The notes: a model not told the origin generated them from the letters alone. A stretch of 64,000 bases of DNA from JACKNG01 sp040220855 (GCA_040220855.1 JAVJVZ010000021.1:1-64000), one strand, 5' to 3'; shown: positions 40,941 to 50,772, numbered from the stretch's first letter. Numbers and translations: made by a program.

Positions 40941-43193
40941 ATGAACGAACAGCAACCGCCGGCCGGACACCTGCAGCGGAGCGCGTCGGGTTCAGCCCGC
41001 CTGACGGACGATTCCGACGAGGCGTGCGCGCCTACCGGTCCCGCCGTCCGCGTGCTGCTCGTCGATGACCAGCCAGCCCCCCTCGAAGTGCTGGAAGCGC
41101 TGTTGACCCAACTGGGTTTCGATGCCCATACCGCACTCGGCGGGGCGGCCGCCCTGCGCGCGCTGCAGGAAGCGCATTTCGACATCATGCTGCTCGATCT
41201 CGTGATGCCGGATATCGACGGGCATGCCGTACTCGATTTCTGCCTGCAACATGCAATCGCCACCAAGACCATCGTGCTCAGTGGTGACGATACCTTCGAC
41301 GCGGCGCGCCACGCTCTGCAGTGCGGCGCATTCGACTTCGTGCGCAAACCCTACGATCCGGCAGCGCTGCTGGCGACGATCGGGCGCGCGGTGCGCCAGG
41401 CGGAACTCGAGCATGAGAATCGGCGCATCACCACCAGGCTGCGCGACTCCGAGTCACTGCATCGCTTCATCGTCAACCACTCGCCGGATCTCGTGTACAT
41501 GCTCGACCACGAAGGGCGTTTCACGTTTCTGAACGATCGCGCCGAGACCATGCTCGGTTATGCCAAGGATGCGCTGCTCGGTGTGCACTGGGAGGTGCTG
41601 GTCGATCATCCCGATCGCGAGGTCGCCCGCCATGTACTGAACGAGCGGCGCACCGGGGCGCGCGCCAGCACCAACGTCGAGATGCGCCTGCTGCCGAGAA
41701 GCGCTGCCGAGCCGCTCGCCGCACGCAGCGAGACATCTTTCTGGGTCGAGGTGACGGCTACCGGCGTCTACGGCGAGGCAGCGCCTGGCCGCCGACCACC
41801 GTTCCTCGGAAGCTACGGCACGATTCGCGACATCACCGAACGCAAACGGACGGAAGCGACCATCAGCTTCCGCGCCAATCATGACCCGCTCACGCGCCTG
41901 CCCAATCGCGCACTCCTCCGCGATCGTCTCGATCTCGCCATCGCCCAGGCCGAGCGAAACGGCAGCCGCATCGCTGTGATGTTCCTCGATCTGGACGGAT
42001 TCAAGGAGGTCAACGACCGCCACGGGCATGCCACCGGCGACCGCCTGCTGCAGGCTGTCGCCGCCCGGCTGCGTGGATGCCTGCGCCGCGGCGATACCCT
42101 CGCGCGCTTCGGCGGGGACGAGTTCACCCTCGTGTTACCGGAAGTGGAGGACATCGAGGCGGTGCGCGCCATCGCCGACAAGGTCCTCGAGATGCTGCAC
42201 GACCCATTTCACATCGACGACCTGGCGTTCCACGTCGGTACGAGCGTCGGGATCGCGGTCTACCCGCACAGCGGTCGTACCCACGACGAGCTGGTCCGCA
42301 ATGCCGACGCGGCAATGTACCGCGTGAAGTCGGCCGGCAAGCATGGCTACCACTTCTACACGGAGGACCTGGACCGGGCGCATGCCGAGCGGGGCGACCT
42401 CGACGACGCCCTGCGTGACGCGGTCGCCCAGGGGGCGCTGGAGGTGTCCTACCAGCCACGCGTCTGCCTGCACAGCGGCACCGTGGTCGCACTCGAACCC
42501 TGCGTGCGCTGGCGTCACCCGCAACGTGGCCTCCTCGACATACACCGGGCCTCGCCCGGTCACGAGGATCAGCTACTCGCCGCGCGCATCGACCGTTTCA
42601 AGATCGCGCGGGCGCTCGAGGATACCATGCAGTGGAAGAGCGACGGCGCGCGCCTGGCGTGTCTCGCACTACCGCTGTCGGGTGCTCTGCTGCGTGACAC
42701 GGCCGCGCTCGATGACTGCCTGCATCTCGTGACCCGCGCGGTTATCGACCCGCTCACACTGGTGGTCGAGATCGAAGAACACGATCTCGCGCGCGATCAA
42801 GAGCTGCTGCCGCCGCGCCTGCGGCGACTGCGCGCCGCGGGCTGCAAGCTCGGACTGAGTGGTTTTGCCACGGGCTACGCCCCCTTCGCACTGCTCGAGC
42901 ACGTGCCGCTCGATGCAGTCAAGTTGGCCGCACCGATGACGGCAAGCATCGGGCGCGACGAACTCGGCACGCAGCCCGCACGCGCCGTGCTTGGCGCGGC
43001 CACAGCGCTCGACCTGGGCATCGTCGCCGAGGGCGTGGAGCATGCGTACCAGGCACATTTCCTGGCACGACACGGCTGCCAGACAGCTCAGGGTGCGCTG
43101 TTCGGCCTGCCCCTGCCGCGCGGTCGCGTACGCGCGTTGCTCGACGGCCAGCCACACCCGGCATGGTCGGCAATCCATGCGGCGGGCATGTGA
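40941..43193 (+). CDS. REC-PAS-GGDEF-degenerate EAL signalling protein
   Basis: 750 residues. The receiver domain (about 33-150, VLLVDDQ, LLDLVMPDIDG with acceptor Asp near 86, KPYDP) is followed by a PAS domain (about 175-305) and a GGDEF domain with intact FGGDEF (about 390-395). The C-terminal EAL domain is degenerate: EPC replaces EAL (about 518-520) and SGFATGY replaces DDFGTGY. It should therefore make cyclic di-GMP under receiver control, while the EAL part is at most a binding domain. Confidence 0.9.
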   Translation: MNEQQPPAGHLQRSASGSARLTDDSDEACAPTGPAVRVLLVDDQPAPLEVLEALLTQLGFDAHTALGGAAALRALQEAHFDIMLLDLVMPDIDGHAVLDFCLQHAIATKTIVLSGDDTFDAARHALQCGAFDFVRKPYDPAALLATIGRAVRQAELEHENRRITTRLRDSESLHRFIVNHSPDLVYMLDHEGRFTFLNDRAETMLGYAKDALLGVHWEVLVDHPDREVARHVLNERRTGARASTNVEMRLLPRSAAEPLAARSETSFWVEVTATGVYGEAAPGRRPPFLGSYGTIRDITERKRTEATISFRANHDPLTRLPNRALLRDRLDLAIAQAERNGSRIAVMFLDLDGFKEVNDRHGHATGDRLLQAVAARLRGCLRRGDTLARFGGDEFTLVLPEVEDIEAVRAIADKVLEMLHDPFHIDDLAFHVGTSVGIAVYPHSGRTHDELVRNADAAMYRVKSAGKHGYHFYTEDLDRAHAERGDLDDALRDAVAQGALEVSYQPRVCLHSGTVVALEPCVRWRHPQRGLLDIHRASPGHEDQLLAARIDRFKIARALEDTMQWKSDGARLACLALPLSGALLRDTAALDDCLHLVTRAVIDPLTLVVEIEEHDLARDQELLPPRLRRLRAAGCKLGLSGFATGYAPFALLEHVPLDAVKLAAPMTASIGRDELGTQPARAVLGAATALDLGIVAEGVEHAYQAHFLARHGCQTAQGALFGLPLPRGRVRALLDGQPHPAWSAIHAAGM

Positions 43194-43380
43194 ACGCAGG
43201 CCAATCCGGGTTGCCAGTGCCGGGTTGCGATGTCGCCGGCTTTCGGCGCCATGCCACCCATGAAAGAATGCGGTACACATGCCTGCATCCAGCGCGCCGG
43301 CTGCAGGAATAGGGTCAGGCCGCCTGCACGTGGCGTTCTGCCGGCCGGCAGCCGCGGCCGCGCAGCGGAGGAATTGACGG

Positions 43381-46300
43381 TTGGTGAGACACGATACCGA
43401 CTCGCGACGTCAGCACGACCGACGCTGCGCCGTGGTCGGCGTGGGCGCGTCGACCGGCGGCCTGGCTGCCTTCCAGCGCCTGCTGGACGCGTTGCCCGCC
43501 AACACCGGCTACGCCTTCGTGCTCGTGCGTCACCTCGACCCGTCGCACGAAAGCCTCATGGCCGAACTGCTCGCCGCTCATACGTCCATGCCTCTGCTAC
43601 AGGTCACGGGCAGAACACGTATCGAGCCCGATCACGTCTACCTGATCCCGCCGGGAACGCACCTGCGACTGGATGACGACTACCTGCAGGTCACCACGTC
43701 ACCGCCGCGGCCAGGCGGCCGCGTCGTGATCGACAATTTCTTCCGCTCGCTGGCGCGCAGCCGCGGCAAGCGCGCCGTTGCCATCCTGCTCACCGGTAGT
43801 GGCAATGATGGCATCGCCGGACTCGGCGTGGTGCAGGCCAGTGGCGGATTGACCATTGCGCAACGCCCGGAAACCGCGGTGCGCGACGACATGCCACGCG
43901 GAGCGCTGGCCGCCGGCGTGGTCGACCTGATACTCGCCATCGAGGAGATGCCTGGCACACTCGCGCAGATCGCACGATCGTCGCTGCTGACCGATGACGA
44001 GGAAGCCGGCCCTGGCGGCGCGACGCCGGCGGCGCTCGATCAACTCGTCAAACTGCTGCACGCACGCACCCAGGTCGACGGGTCGTATTACAAGCCGGGC
44101 ACCTTGCAGCGCCGTGTGCGTCGCCGCATGGCCCTGTGCGGCAAATCCGATCTTGCGAGCTATGTCGAACTGGCGCGCGACGACCCGGACGAACTCGACC
44201 GGCTCTTGCGCGACCTGATGGTCAGCGTGACGGACTTCTTCCGCGATGCCGAGGTCTTCGATTACCTCGCCCAGCACACCATCCCCCAACTGGTCCGGCG
44301 CAAGTCGGACGCGCCAGTGCGGGTCTGGATCCCTGCCTGTGCCACCGGCGAGGAAGCGTATTCCATCGTCATGCTGTTCCGCGAAGCCGGCGAGCGCCTT
44401 GGCGTCGCCTGCGATCTGAAGGTATTCGCGACCGATATCGACGAGGGGGCGCTCGCGATCGCCCGCCGGGGTATCTACCCCGACAGCAACCTCGCCAACG
44501 TCTCCGCGCGGCGCCGCGAGCGCTTCTTTCACCGCCTTGATGACGGCCGCTGGCAGGTCAGTGACGAGGTCCGCGACGCGGTCTCGTTCGTCACGCACGA
44601 CATCCTCAGCGACGCGCCCTTCTCGCGCATGGACCTCGTCTGCTGCCGCAATTTCCTCATCTACGTGAGGAGGGAGCTCCATTCACGGGTATTCGAGACG
44701 TTTGACTTCGCGCTCGAGCCTCATGGCGCACTGCTGCTGGGCAACGCCGAGTCGGTTCCCGCCGACGAGCGCGGTTTCGTCGCGCTCAGTGCCACTCATC
44801 GTCTCTATCGAAGCACCGGCCTGCCGCGCAAGGGTCATTCCGCATTGCGCCCGCCGCGGCGCGGCGCACGCGACGCGCACGGGACAACCGATCTCTCGCA
44901 GGCGCTGGGCCTGCAGGAGGTTGCCAGCCGCGCGGTTCTCGATGCCCTGGCCACGCCGGCCGTGGTGGTCGACCGCGACGGTATCGTGCGCTACCTGCAC
45001 GGAGACCTCTCGCCCTATCTGGACCTGCCCTCGGGACCCATGCGCGCCGACCTCTTCGCGATGCTGCGTGAACCGGTCCGCGCGCGGGTTCGCGCCGGGT
45101 TCTCACGCGCGCTGCGCAACCAGGAAGCCGTGCATCTGCAATGGACCGCGGCGGCCGACGAGAACGCCGAACGAACCCTGCGCGTGCGCATCCATCCGGC
45201 GCATGACGGCGAGGCCGCCGGCCTGCTGGCTATCCTCTTCGAGCAGGACGAGCGCACGAGCGCGCCGGTCGCCCGGATCGACAGCCCCGCCGGCGTGCTG
45301 GGCCAGCTCGAGCACGAACTGAGCGCCACGCGCGCGGAGCTGCGCGCCACCTTGCACGACCTCGAGGCCTCCAACGAGGAGCTGCAATCGGCACGCGAGC
45401 ATGCCACCGCGATGCGCGAAGAGCTGCAATCCTCCAACGAGGAACTCGAGGCGTCCGCCGAAGAACTCCGCTCCCTCAACGAGGAGCTGGTGAGGGTCAA
45501 CCAGGATCTGCGCGAGAAGATCTCGCAGGTCGAGGACACGCACAACGATCTAGAGAACTTCTTTGCCAGCACCAAGCTGGCAACCCTCTTCCTCGACGAC
45601 GAGCTGCGGGTCAAGCGCAGCACGCCCGCGGCCAGCGAGATGCTCGGACTGCAGGCCGATGACATCGGCCGCTCCTTCCCGCGCCTGGTACAGGGTATCG
45701 ATGTGAATCTCGCGCCGGATGCACGCCATGTACTCGCTACGCTGCTCCCCTCCGAGCGGGAACTTCGATTGCCGGCCGGCACCTGGTTACGGCGCGTCGT
45801 CCTACCCTACCGAACCGACGACAACCGGATTCTCGGTGTCGTCGTTACCTATACCGACATCACGCAGCTGAAGAACACCGTCGCCGAACTGGACGTGCGC
45901 GTACACCAGCAGGCGCTCGTCGCGCGCCTCGGGCTCGAGGCACTAGCCAGCGAGACGCAGGTGGAGAGCATCCTCGCCGACGTCCCCGCACTGGTCGCCG
46001 ACGGCATCGGCGTCGAGATGGTCAAGGTGCTCGAGTATCAGGCCGAGACCGATGACTTCCTGCTACGCGAAGGCATCGGCTGGCGCGAGGCGGCGATCGG
46101 TAGCGTGCGCGTGCCGGCGGATAGCCGCTCCCAGGGTGGCTACACGCTGCGCACCGTCGAACCCGTGGTGGTGCACGACCTGGCCACGGAAACCCGCTTC
46201 CAGGGCCCCGATCTGCTCCTCGAGCACGGCGTGCGCTCAGGAATCAGCTGCCTGATCAGCGGACCGGACGGCTACTGGGGAGTGCTTGGTGCACACTCGC

Positions 46301-47925
46301 GCGATTGCCGCGAGTTCTCGCGCGAAGACGTCGATTTCATGCAATGTGTCGCCAACATCATTTCCAACGTGGTGCAGCACCAGGATGTCGTCGCAACGCT
46401 ACGGGAAAGCGAGAGCCGTCTGCGTCTCGCCACGCGCGCCGCGGCATTCGGTATCCACGACTACGACATCCGCAACGATCGCATCTACTGGGACGCACGG
46501 GTGCGCGCCCTGTTCGGTATCAACGAGGAGGGGCCGATCGATTACGAGAGATTTCTCGCATGCGTGCATCCCGCCGATCGCGAAAGCACCACCGCGCTGG
46601 TGCAGCGCGCGCTGGCTGGCGAAGACGAGGGTGAGTACTACGCCGAGTACCGCGTGATCAACCAACGTGACGGCGTCACGCGCTGGGCGGCGGCCTCGGG
46701 CAAGGTCGTCTTCTCCGAGGGCGAACCCCTGCGTCTCATCGGCCTGCTGCAGGATATCGATGCGCGCAAGGCGGCGGAAATCGAGATGCAACGACAGAAC
46801 GAGCTGTTGAACGCGCAGGACAAGCGCAAGGAATTCTTCCTCGCCACGCTGGGTCACGAGCTGCGCAATCCCCTCGCGGCCATCGACGGCCTGGTGCGGG
46901 TCATGGAAGCCGATCTCGACGTCGCCCGCAACAGCGTGCCGCGGATCAAGGTCCACGTCGAACACCTCACCAGTATTCTCAACGATCTGCTCGAACTGGC
47001 ACGGGTCACCCGCGGGCGCGTGACCCTGCGCCGCACTACGATGAATCTCGGCGAGGTGCTGCGCATGGGCGCCGAGGGCATCACCAACCTGAGCATACGC
47101 GAGAAGTCGCAGTCGCTCGTCATTGCCGCGCCGCATGACCTCATCGTCGAGGGTGACCCGATTCGTATCGAGCAGATTGCCAGCAATCTGCTATCCAACG
47201 CGTCCAAGTTCAGCGACCAGGGCGCCCGCATCGTGCTGACCGCAACGGTGGAACCCGACGGCGAGTGGGTTCGTTTCGACGTCAGTGACCAGGGACGTGG
47301 CATCGCGCCCGAGCACAGCGAAGACATTTTCGACACCTTCGTCCAGGGCAACCCGGACGACGCCGGCCTCGGCATCGGGCTCCCGCTCGTCAAGGAGCTG
47401 GTCGAATTGCACGGCGGTACGATCGAGGCCCGCAGCGCCGGCAGCGGGCTTGGCTCGACGTTCAGCGTACGCCTGCCGCGTGGCAACCCGACTACGCCCA
47501 CACCGGGCGTGGAAGTGTCACCACCGACCGCCGCCGCGCCGCAGGAAGCGCCAGAGCGACCGCTCACCGGGCTCGGTATCCTCGTCGTCGACGACGTACG
47601 CGACAGCGCCGAATCGCTGGCCGCCTTGCTCGAGCTGCGCGGGGCCCGCGCCTGGTGCGCGCACTCCGGGGCACATGCGCTCAGCCTGCTGGAGTCGGTC
47701 AGCCCCGATGTCGCGTTGCTCGACATCGCCTTACCCGATCTCAGTGGCTACGAAGTGTTCGAGCGCAGCCGCCAGCTGCAACTCGCCAACGGCTGCCGCT
47801 TCATCGCCGTGACCGGTTTCGGTGACCCGGACACCGCGCGCAAGGTGGGCGCAGCCGGCTTCGAGCACCTGCTCGTGAAACCGGTCGACTACACGACGCT
47901 GGAGCAGCTGCTGACGACCGTGTGA
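43381..47925 (+). CDS. CheB-CheR-PAS-GAF-PAS histidine kinase-receiver hybrid
   Basis: 1514 residues from TTG 43381 (GGAGGA 9 bases upstream; GTG 43384 possible). Domain order: CheB methylesterase (16-190, catalytic Ser in GASTGG, His in VRHLDPSH, Asp in GSGNDGIAG), CheR methyltransferase (about 225-470, PACATGEEAYS, CRNFLIY), PAS, a long coiled coil (about 636-720), PAS, GAF, PAS, HisKA (GHELRNPL, His near 1159), HATPase (NLLSNASKFS, GLGIGLPLVKEL), and a receiver (LLDIALPDLSG, Asp near 1447). It is not beside chemotaxis genes, so it is probably an orphan sensor in which CheB/CheR modules tune signalling. Confidence 0.93.
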   Translation: MVRHDTDSRRQHDRRCAVVGVGASTGGLAAFQRLLDALPANTGYAFVLVRHLDPSHESLMAELLAAHTSMPLLQVTGRTRIEPDHVYLIPPGTHLRLDDDYLQVTTSPPRPGGRVVIDNFFRSLARSRGKRAVAILLTGSGNDGIAGLGVVQASGGLTIAQRPETAVRDDMPRGALAAGVVDLILAIEEMPGTLAQIARSSLLTDDEEAGPGGATPAALDQLVKLLHARTQVDGSYYKPGTLQRRVRRRMALCGKSDLASYVELARDDPDELDRLLRDLMVSVTDFFRDAEVFDYLAQHTIPQLVRRKSDAPVRVWIPACATGEEAYSIVMLFREAGERLGVACDLKVFATDIDEGALAIARRGIYPDSNLANVSARRRERFFHRLDDGRWQVSDEVRDAVSFVTHDILSDAPFSRMDLVCCRNFLIYVRRELHSRVFETFDFALEPHGALLLGNAESVPADERGFVALSATHRLYRSTGLPRKGHSALRPPRRGARDAHGTTDLSQALGLQEVASRAVLDALATPAVVVDRDGIVRYLHGDLSPYLDLPSGPMRADLFAMLREPVRARVRAGFSRALRNQEAVHLQWTAAADENAERTLRVRIHPAHDGEAAGLLAILFEQDERTSAPVARIDSPAGVLGQLEHELSATRAELRATLHDLEASNEELQSAREHATAMREELQSSNEELEASAEELRSLNEELVRVNQDLREKISQVEDTHNDLENFFASTKLATLFLDDELRVKRSTPAASEMLGLQADDIGRSFPRLVQGIDVNLAPDARHVLATLLPSERELRLPAGTWLRRVVLPYRTDDNRILGVVVTYTDITQLKNTVAELDVRVHQQALVARLGLEALASETQVESILADVPALVADGIGVEMVKVLEYQAETDDFLLREGIGWREAAIGSVRVPADSRSQGGYTLRTVEPVVVHDLATETRFQGPDLLLEHGVRSGISCLISGPDGYWGVLGAHSRDCREFSREDVDFMQCVANIISNVVQHQDVVATLRESESRLRLATRAAAFGIHDYDIRNDRIYWDARVRALFGINEEGPIDYERFLACVHPADRESTTALVQRALAGEDEGEYYAEYRVINQRDGVTRWAAASGKVVFSEGEPLRLIGLLQDIDARKAAEIEMQRQNELLNAQDKRKEFFLATLGHELRNPLAAIDGLVRVMEADLDVARNSVPRIKVHVEHLTSILNDLLELARVTRGRVTLRRTTMNLGEVLRMGAEGITNLSIREKSQSLVIAAPHDLIVEGDPIRIEQIASNLLSNASKFSDQGARIVLTATVEPDGEWVRFDVSDQGRGIAPEHSEDIFDTFVQGNPDDAGLGIGLPLVKELVELHGGTIEARSAGSGLGSTFSVRLPRGNPTTPTPGVEVSPPTAAAPQEAPERPLTGLGILVVDDVRDSAESLAALLELRGARAWCAHSGAHALSLLESVSPDVALLDIALPDLSGYEVFERSRQLQLANGCRFIAVTGFGDPDTARKVGAAGFEHLLVKPVDYTTLEQLLTTV

Positions 47926-48083
47926 TCCGCGATCGGAGCTGGCGCGGGGATTGCATTCTGCTGCGCCGGGGGCCGTCAGCTGTCTGCGGATTGGAGGTCG
48001 CTCCCCACCCGGGGCGGCGCACGTGCGCGGACCACGTGGTCGCCGCCCCGCTCTCTACCTGCCCGATCATCTCGAGGCGCACC

Positions 48084-48326
48084 ATGCACCACCGTGAAAC
48101 GCTGACATCCGATACGCATTCTTACACGCTGACCGACCTCGTCGGCAGCTCGACCAGGCGCATCGAGGATGACGTCGCCGTCCAGCATGCGGGCAAGACC
48201 TTGCACGACATGCGACTGGTCGCACGAAGTCTGCCACGTCGAGATTTTCGGTCGATCGGCCGGGTATGTCTCCGCGCGGGGAGGAGTCCGTGCCACAGGC
48301 CGTGGCCGGGGAGGGAGAGCAGCTGA
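48084..48326 (+). CDS. Dodecin-like protein with degenerate C-terminus
   Basis: 80 residues. The N-terminal half (HSYTLTDLVGSSTRRIEDDV...AGKTLHDMR) resembles dodecin, a flavin-storage protein (usual pattern Y.L.E..G.S...IE.AV...A..TL..L.W). The second half no longer matches; the +1 frame there (DWSHEVCHVEIFG) fits slightly better, suggesting a frameshift. It may be a pseudogene. Confidence is limited because the match is short. Confidence 0.4.
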   Translation: MHHRETLTSDTHSYTLTDLVGSSTRRIEDDVAVQHAGKTLHDMRLVARSLPRRDFRSIGRVCLRAGRSPCHRPWPGRESS

Positions 48327-48463
48327 CCGTCGAGGAACAGGCACCCGTGGACCACACGCCACCATTCAGCCCGCGCCGGCATCGCGAGACGATGGTGGGC
48401 GCAGGCGGTTTCGACGCGGTCGATGGTAACGGCGACGGCGCCATTACCAGAGAGACGACATGA
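48266..48463 (+). CDS. Possible small EF-hand protein
   Basis: 65 residues from ATG 48266, overlapping the preceding frame. Its C-terminus holds one EF-hand-like loop (FDAVDGNGDGAITRET). The remainder has no signal peptide or clear domain. The stop overlaps the next ATG (ATGA). It could be a fragment of a larger EF-hand protein like the one at 49635. Weak call. Confidence 0.3.
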   Translation: MSPRGEESVPQAVAGEGEQLTVEEQAPVDHTPPFSPRRHRETMVGAGGFDAVDGNGDGAITRETT

Positions 48464-48831
48464 CGGTGTCATCGCCTGTTGGCGCACATAGCAGCGCCTG
48501 GAAGCGCCGCCGACGCCGGCGACTGCTGCTGTGGACGACGGTCGCATTGTCGATGCTGCTCGGCGAGCACGGCGCCGGCAACGCCGCGCCGTTGCCGGAT
48601 GAACCAGCCGCGCGTGCGGTCCGCGAGGATGTGCCGTACCCGGCAGGTATGCGGTCACTGCCCGTGAGCAACCGAGAGGAGCTCACGGGTCAGTGCCGCG
48701 CACGCAACCCGCGGCCCGCCGTCGCCTGCGGGCTGCGACGAATAGTCATCCCGTCCGCGATGGATGATCAGCGCGCTGCCGTCGGCATCGAGCAAGGCGG
48801 CGTCACCCTCGCTCAGCCGCATGTCGGGTGA
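48460..48831 (+). CDS. Possible exported protein convergent with sodC
   Basis: 123 residues from ATG 48460. A basic start and hydrophobic segment (RRRRRRLLLWTTVALSMLL...GNAAP) look like a signal peptide. The last 177 bases overlap sodC on the other strand, where the frame is probably a shadow. If real, the gene may be truncated. Weak call. Confidence 0.3.
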   Translation: MTVSSPVGAHSSAWKRRRRRRLLLWTTVALSMLLGEHGAGNAAPLPDEPAARAVREDVPYPAGMRSLPVSNREELTGQCRARNPRPAVACGLRRIVIPSAMDDQRAAVGIEQGGVTLAQPHVG

Positions 48832-49242
48832 GAACAACGAGACCAGCAGGTCGTGGTCGGTGTCGACGATCTGGTTCGGCAGATCGCCCGCGTGGTGCCC
48901 ACCCGCGCTGAGATAGCCATGCGTGTGAGCGTGGGGCGCGTAGTGGCCGCCGGCGCCCTTGAACTCCGGTGCGTCGCAGCGTGCCGTCTCGTGAATGTGG
49001 AAGCCGTGCTTGCCCGGCGCGAGGCCGCTCACGTCGGCCTGCACGATGATCCCGCTCGCGACATCGGTGATGGCGACGAAGCCGATGTCGGTGCCGCCAG
49101 CATCGATGACGCGAGCGGTTACGGTCGGCCCTTCGCGCGCGGCGGCACTTTTCTCGGCACTGCTGGGCGCGGCGCCCGCCGTGAGTGCGAGGACGAGGGT
49201 GACGGTGACGGGGCCGAAACGGGGCGATTCGTGCTTGTTCAT
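48655..49242 (-). CDS. sodC: Periplasmic Cu/Zn superoxide dismutase
   Basis: 195 residues from ATG 49242. A signal peptide (VTVTLVLALTAGAAPSSA) is followed by the SOD fold. Metal ligands lie in GKHGFHIHE, GGHYAPHAHTHG, HAGDLPN and ALIIHRGRDDY. The catalytic Arg region is GGPRVACAAL, and cysteines around CDAPEF and VACAAL form the usual disulfide. It removes superoxide in the periplasm. Divergent from the EF-hand gene at 49635. Confidence 0.94.
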   Translation of the reverse strand: MNKHESPRFGPVTVTLVLALTAGAAPSSAEKSAAAREGPTVTARVIDAGGTDIGFVAITDVASGIIVQADVSGLAPGKHGFHIHETARCDAPEFKGAGGHYAPHAHTHGYLSAGGHHAGDLPNQIVDTDHDLLVSLFSPDMRLSEGDAALLDADGSALIIHRGRDDYSSQPAGDGGPRVACAALTRELLSVAHGQ

Positions 49243-49634
49243 GGACAGGACCTCCAATAGCGCGACGATGCTGCCGCAGCAGGCGCGCGAGCGCGCGACT
49301 TTTCGCATGCGACACGTCTGATGAGGGGCTGCGCGCACCACCGCGGCCAGGTGCGTCGCGGGAGCGGCATGAATCGCCTCGTTTGCAAGCTTCGCGCCAG
49401 CGCGTAGCACGCCCTGTTGCGCGAGGTTGCGCCGGCGATGCAGCGCCCTTTGCATCCATGTGCAGAAGTTGCAGCGAGGATGGCCGCTGCCGTGGCCCCT
49501 TGTGCTGAAACACGCCTCGTTGCGGCCAGTCGCCGGGTTGGCCTGGATCTTGCGCGATGGAAATCGATTCGTCGGCATCCGCCTGCGCGCTGGCAGGCGC
49601 GGGCCGAGCCATGCACAACACGGAGCACCACGAC
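49243..49634. other. Divergent intergenic region between sodC and the EF-hand gene
   Basis: 392 bases. Frames crossing it are not supported. It should contain promoters for sodC (minus) and the EF-hand gene (plus). I see no clear operator palindrome, RNA gene or terminator. Confidence 0.55.
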
Positions 49635-50174
49635 ATGAAAGACCATCGTCCGACCCGCCCCCTGCGATACCAGCTGCGCCCGCTGGTTGTCAGCGTAACC
49701 ATTGCCCTCGCGAGCTGGAGTGCCGCGGGCCTTGCCGGTGACAAGGTCCACGAGCACAACGTGCAGTACAACGAGGCCTACCAGAGCGATGCCAAGAGCG
49801 GCACCCAAGGGCACGCCACCAGGCACGGCATGAAGCACGACGAACAGCCCGGCAAGGCCATGTCGCAAGCCGAGGGCGGCGAGGTGTGGAACTTCGACCG
49901 CCTCGACAAGGATGGCGATGACCGTCTCAGCGAGGCCGAGTTCGACGCCTACCGCGAGAAGATGGATAGCAACCGGGCCGATGCCGCGCCGGCTGCACCG
50001 AGCGGCGGTGCCGTGCCTTCCAGCCCCCACCAGGTGGACGCGTTGCGCGAGTTCGAGTCGATCGATGACGACAAGGACGGCTTCGTCACGCGCGCCGAAA
50101 TGAAGAGTGCGCGCAAAGCCTTCGACGACGCGGGCGATCCGGACATGAAGAAATCCGACGCGGACCAATCGTAA
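49635..50174 (+). CDS. Exported EF-hand calcium-binding protein
   Basis: 179 residues from ATG 49635 (GGAG nine bases upstream); starts further upstream at 49557 are less likely. A signal peptide (LVVSVTIALASWSAAGLA) precedes a histidine-rich region. Two EF-hand loops follow: DKDGDDRLSEAE and DDDKDGFVTRAE. It would bind calcium in the periplasm. Its partner is unknown. Confidence 0.82.
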   Translation: MKDHRPTRPLRYQLRPLVVSVTIALASWSAAGLAGDKVHEHNVQYNEAYQSDAKSGTQGHATRHGMKHDEQPGKAMSQAEGGEVWNFDRLDKDGDDRLSEAEFDAYREKMDSNRADAAPAAPSGGAVPSSPHQVDALREFESIDDDKDGFVTRAEMKSARKAFDDAGDPDMKKSDADQS

Positions 50175-50334
50175 CGCTCACCGCGCCCGGCGCACCGCGT
50201 CATGCACGCTCGTGCCGTGATGCGGTCGCCACCCTGCCCTGGCAGATCGCGCCGATCCCGTGGCCGAACCGACCGCGAGGTTCCGGCCGTCATGCCCCGG
50301 CCGGTCAGTGCCAGATTCTTTAGTGGGACAATCG

Positions 50335-50772
50335 ATGCAAGCACCACACGACACGCACAGCAAGCTGGTTGGCTACCTGCTGTGGATCTTCGGATTCATG
50401 GGCGCCCATCGCTTCTACTACGGGCGACCCGTCTCGGGCACCATCTGGTTCTTCACTCTCGGGCTGCTGTTCGTCGGCTGGATCGTGGACCTCTTTCTCA
50501 TCCCGTCGATGGACCGTGCGGCGGACCATCGTTTCCGCGGTGGGGTCAAGAATTACAACCTCACCTGGGCCCTGCTCGTCTTCCTCGGGATCTTCGGCGT
50601 GCACCGCCTCTATCTCGGTAAGTGGCTCACCGGGATCCTATGGGCATTGACCGGCGGTCTGTTCCTGGTCGGCTACCTGTATGACCTGTGGACACTCAAT
50701 GCGCAGATCGACGAGGCCAACCAGGGAGCCACGAGCAGGATGGTCGGTAACGCAATGGAGATGACGCGCTGA
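50335..50772 (+). CDS. Membrane protein with two TM2 domains
   Basis: 145 residues from ATG 50335. TM2-type motifs occur twice: GYLLWIFGFMGAHRFYYGRP and LLVFLGIFGVHRLYLGKW, each followed by a second helix (four in all). TM2 proteins are small inner-membrane proteins of unknown function. The internal duplication is typical of one subgroup. Confidence 0.88.
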   Translation: MQAPHDTHSKLVGYLLWIFGFMGAHRFYYGRPVSGTIWFFTLGLLFVGWIVDLFLIPSMDRAADHRFRGGVKNYNLTWALLVFLGIFGVHRLYLGKWLTGILWALTGGLFLVGYLYDLWTLNAQIDEANQGATSRMVGNAMEMTR

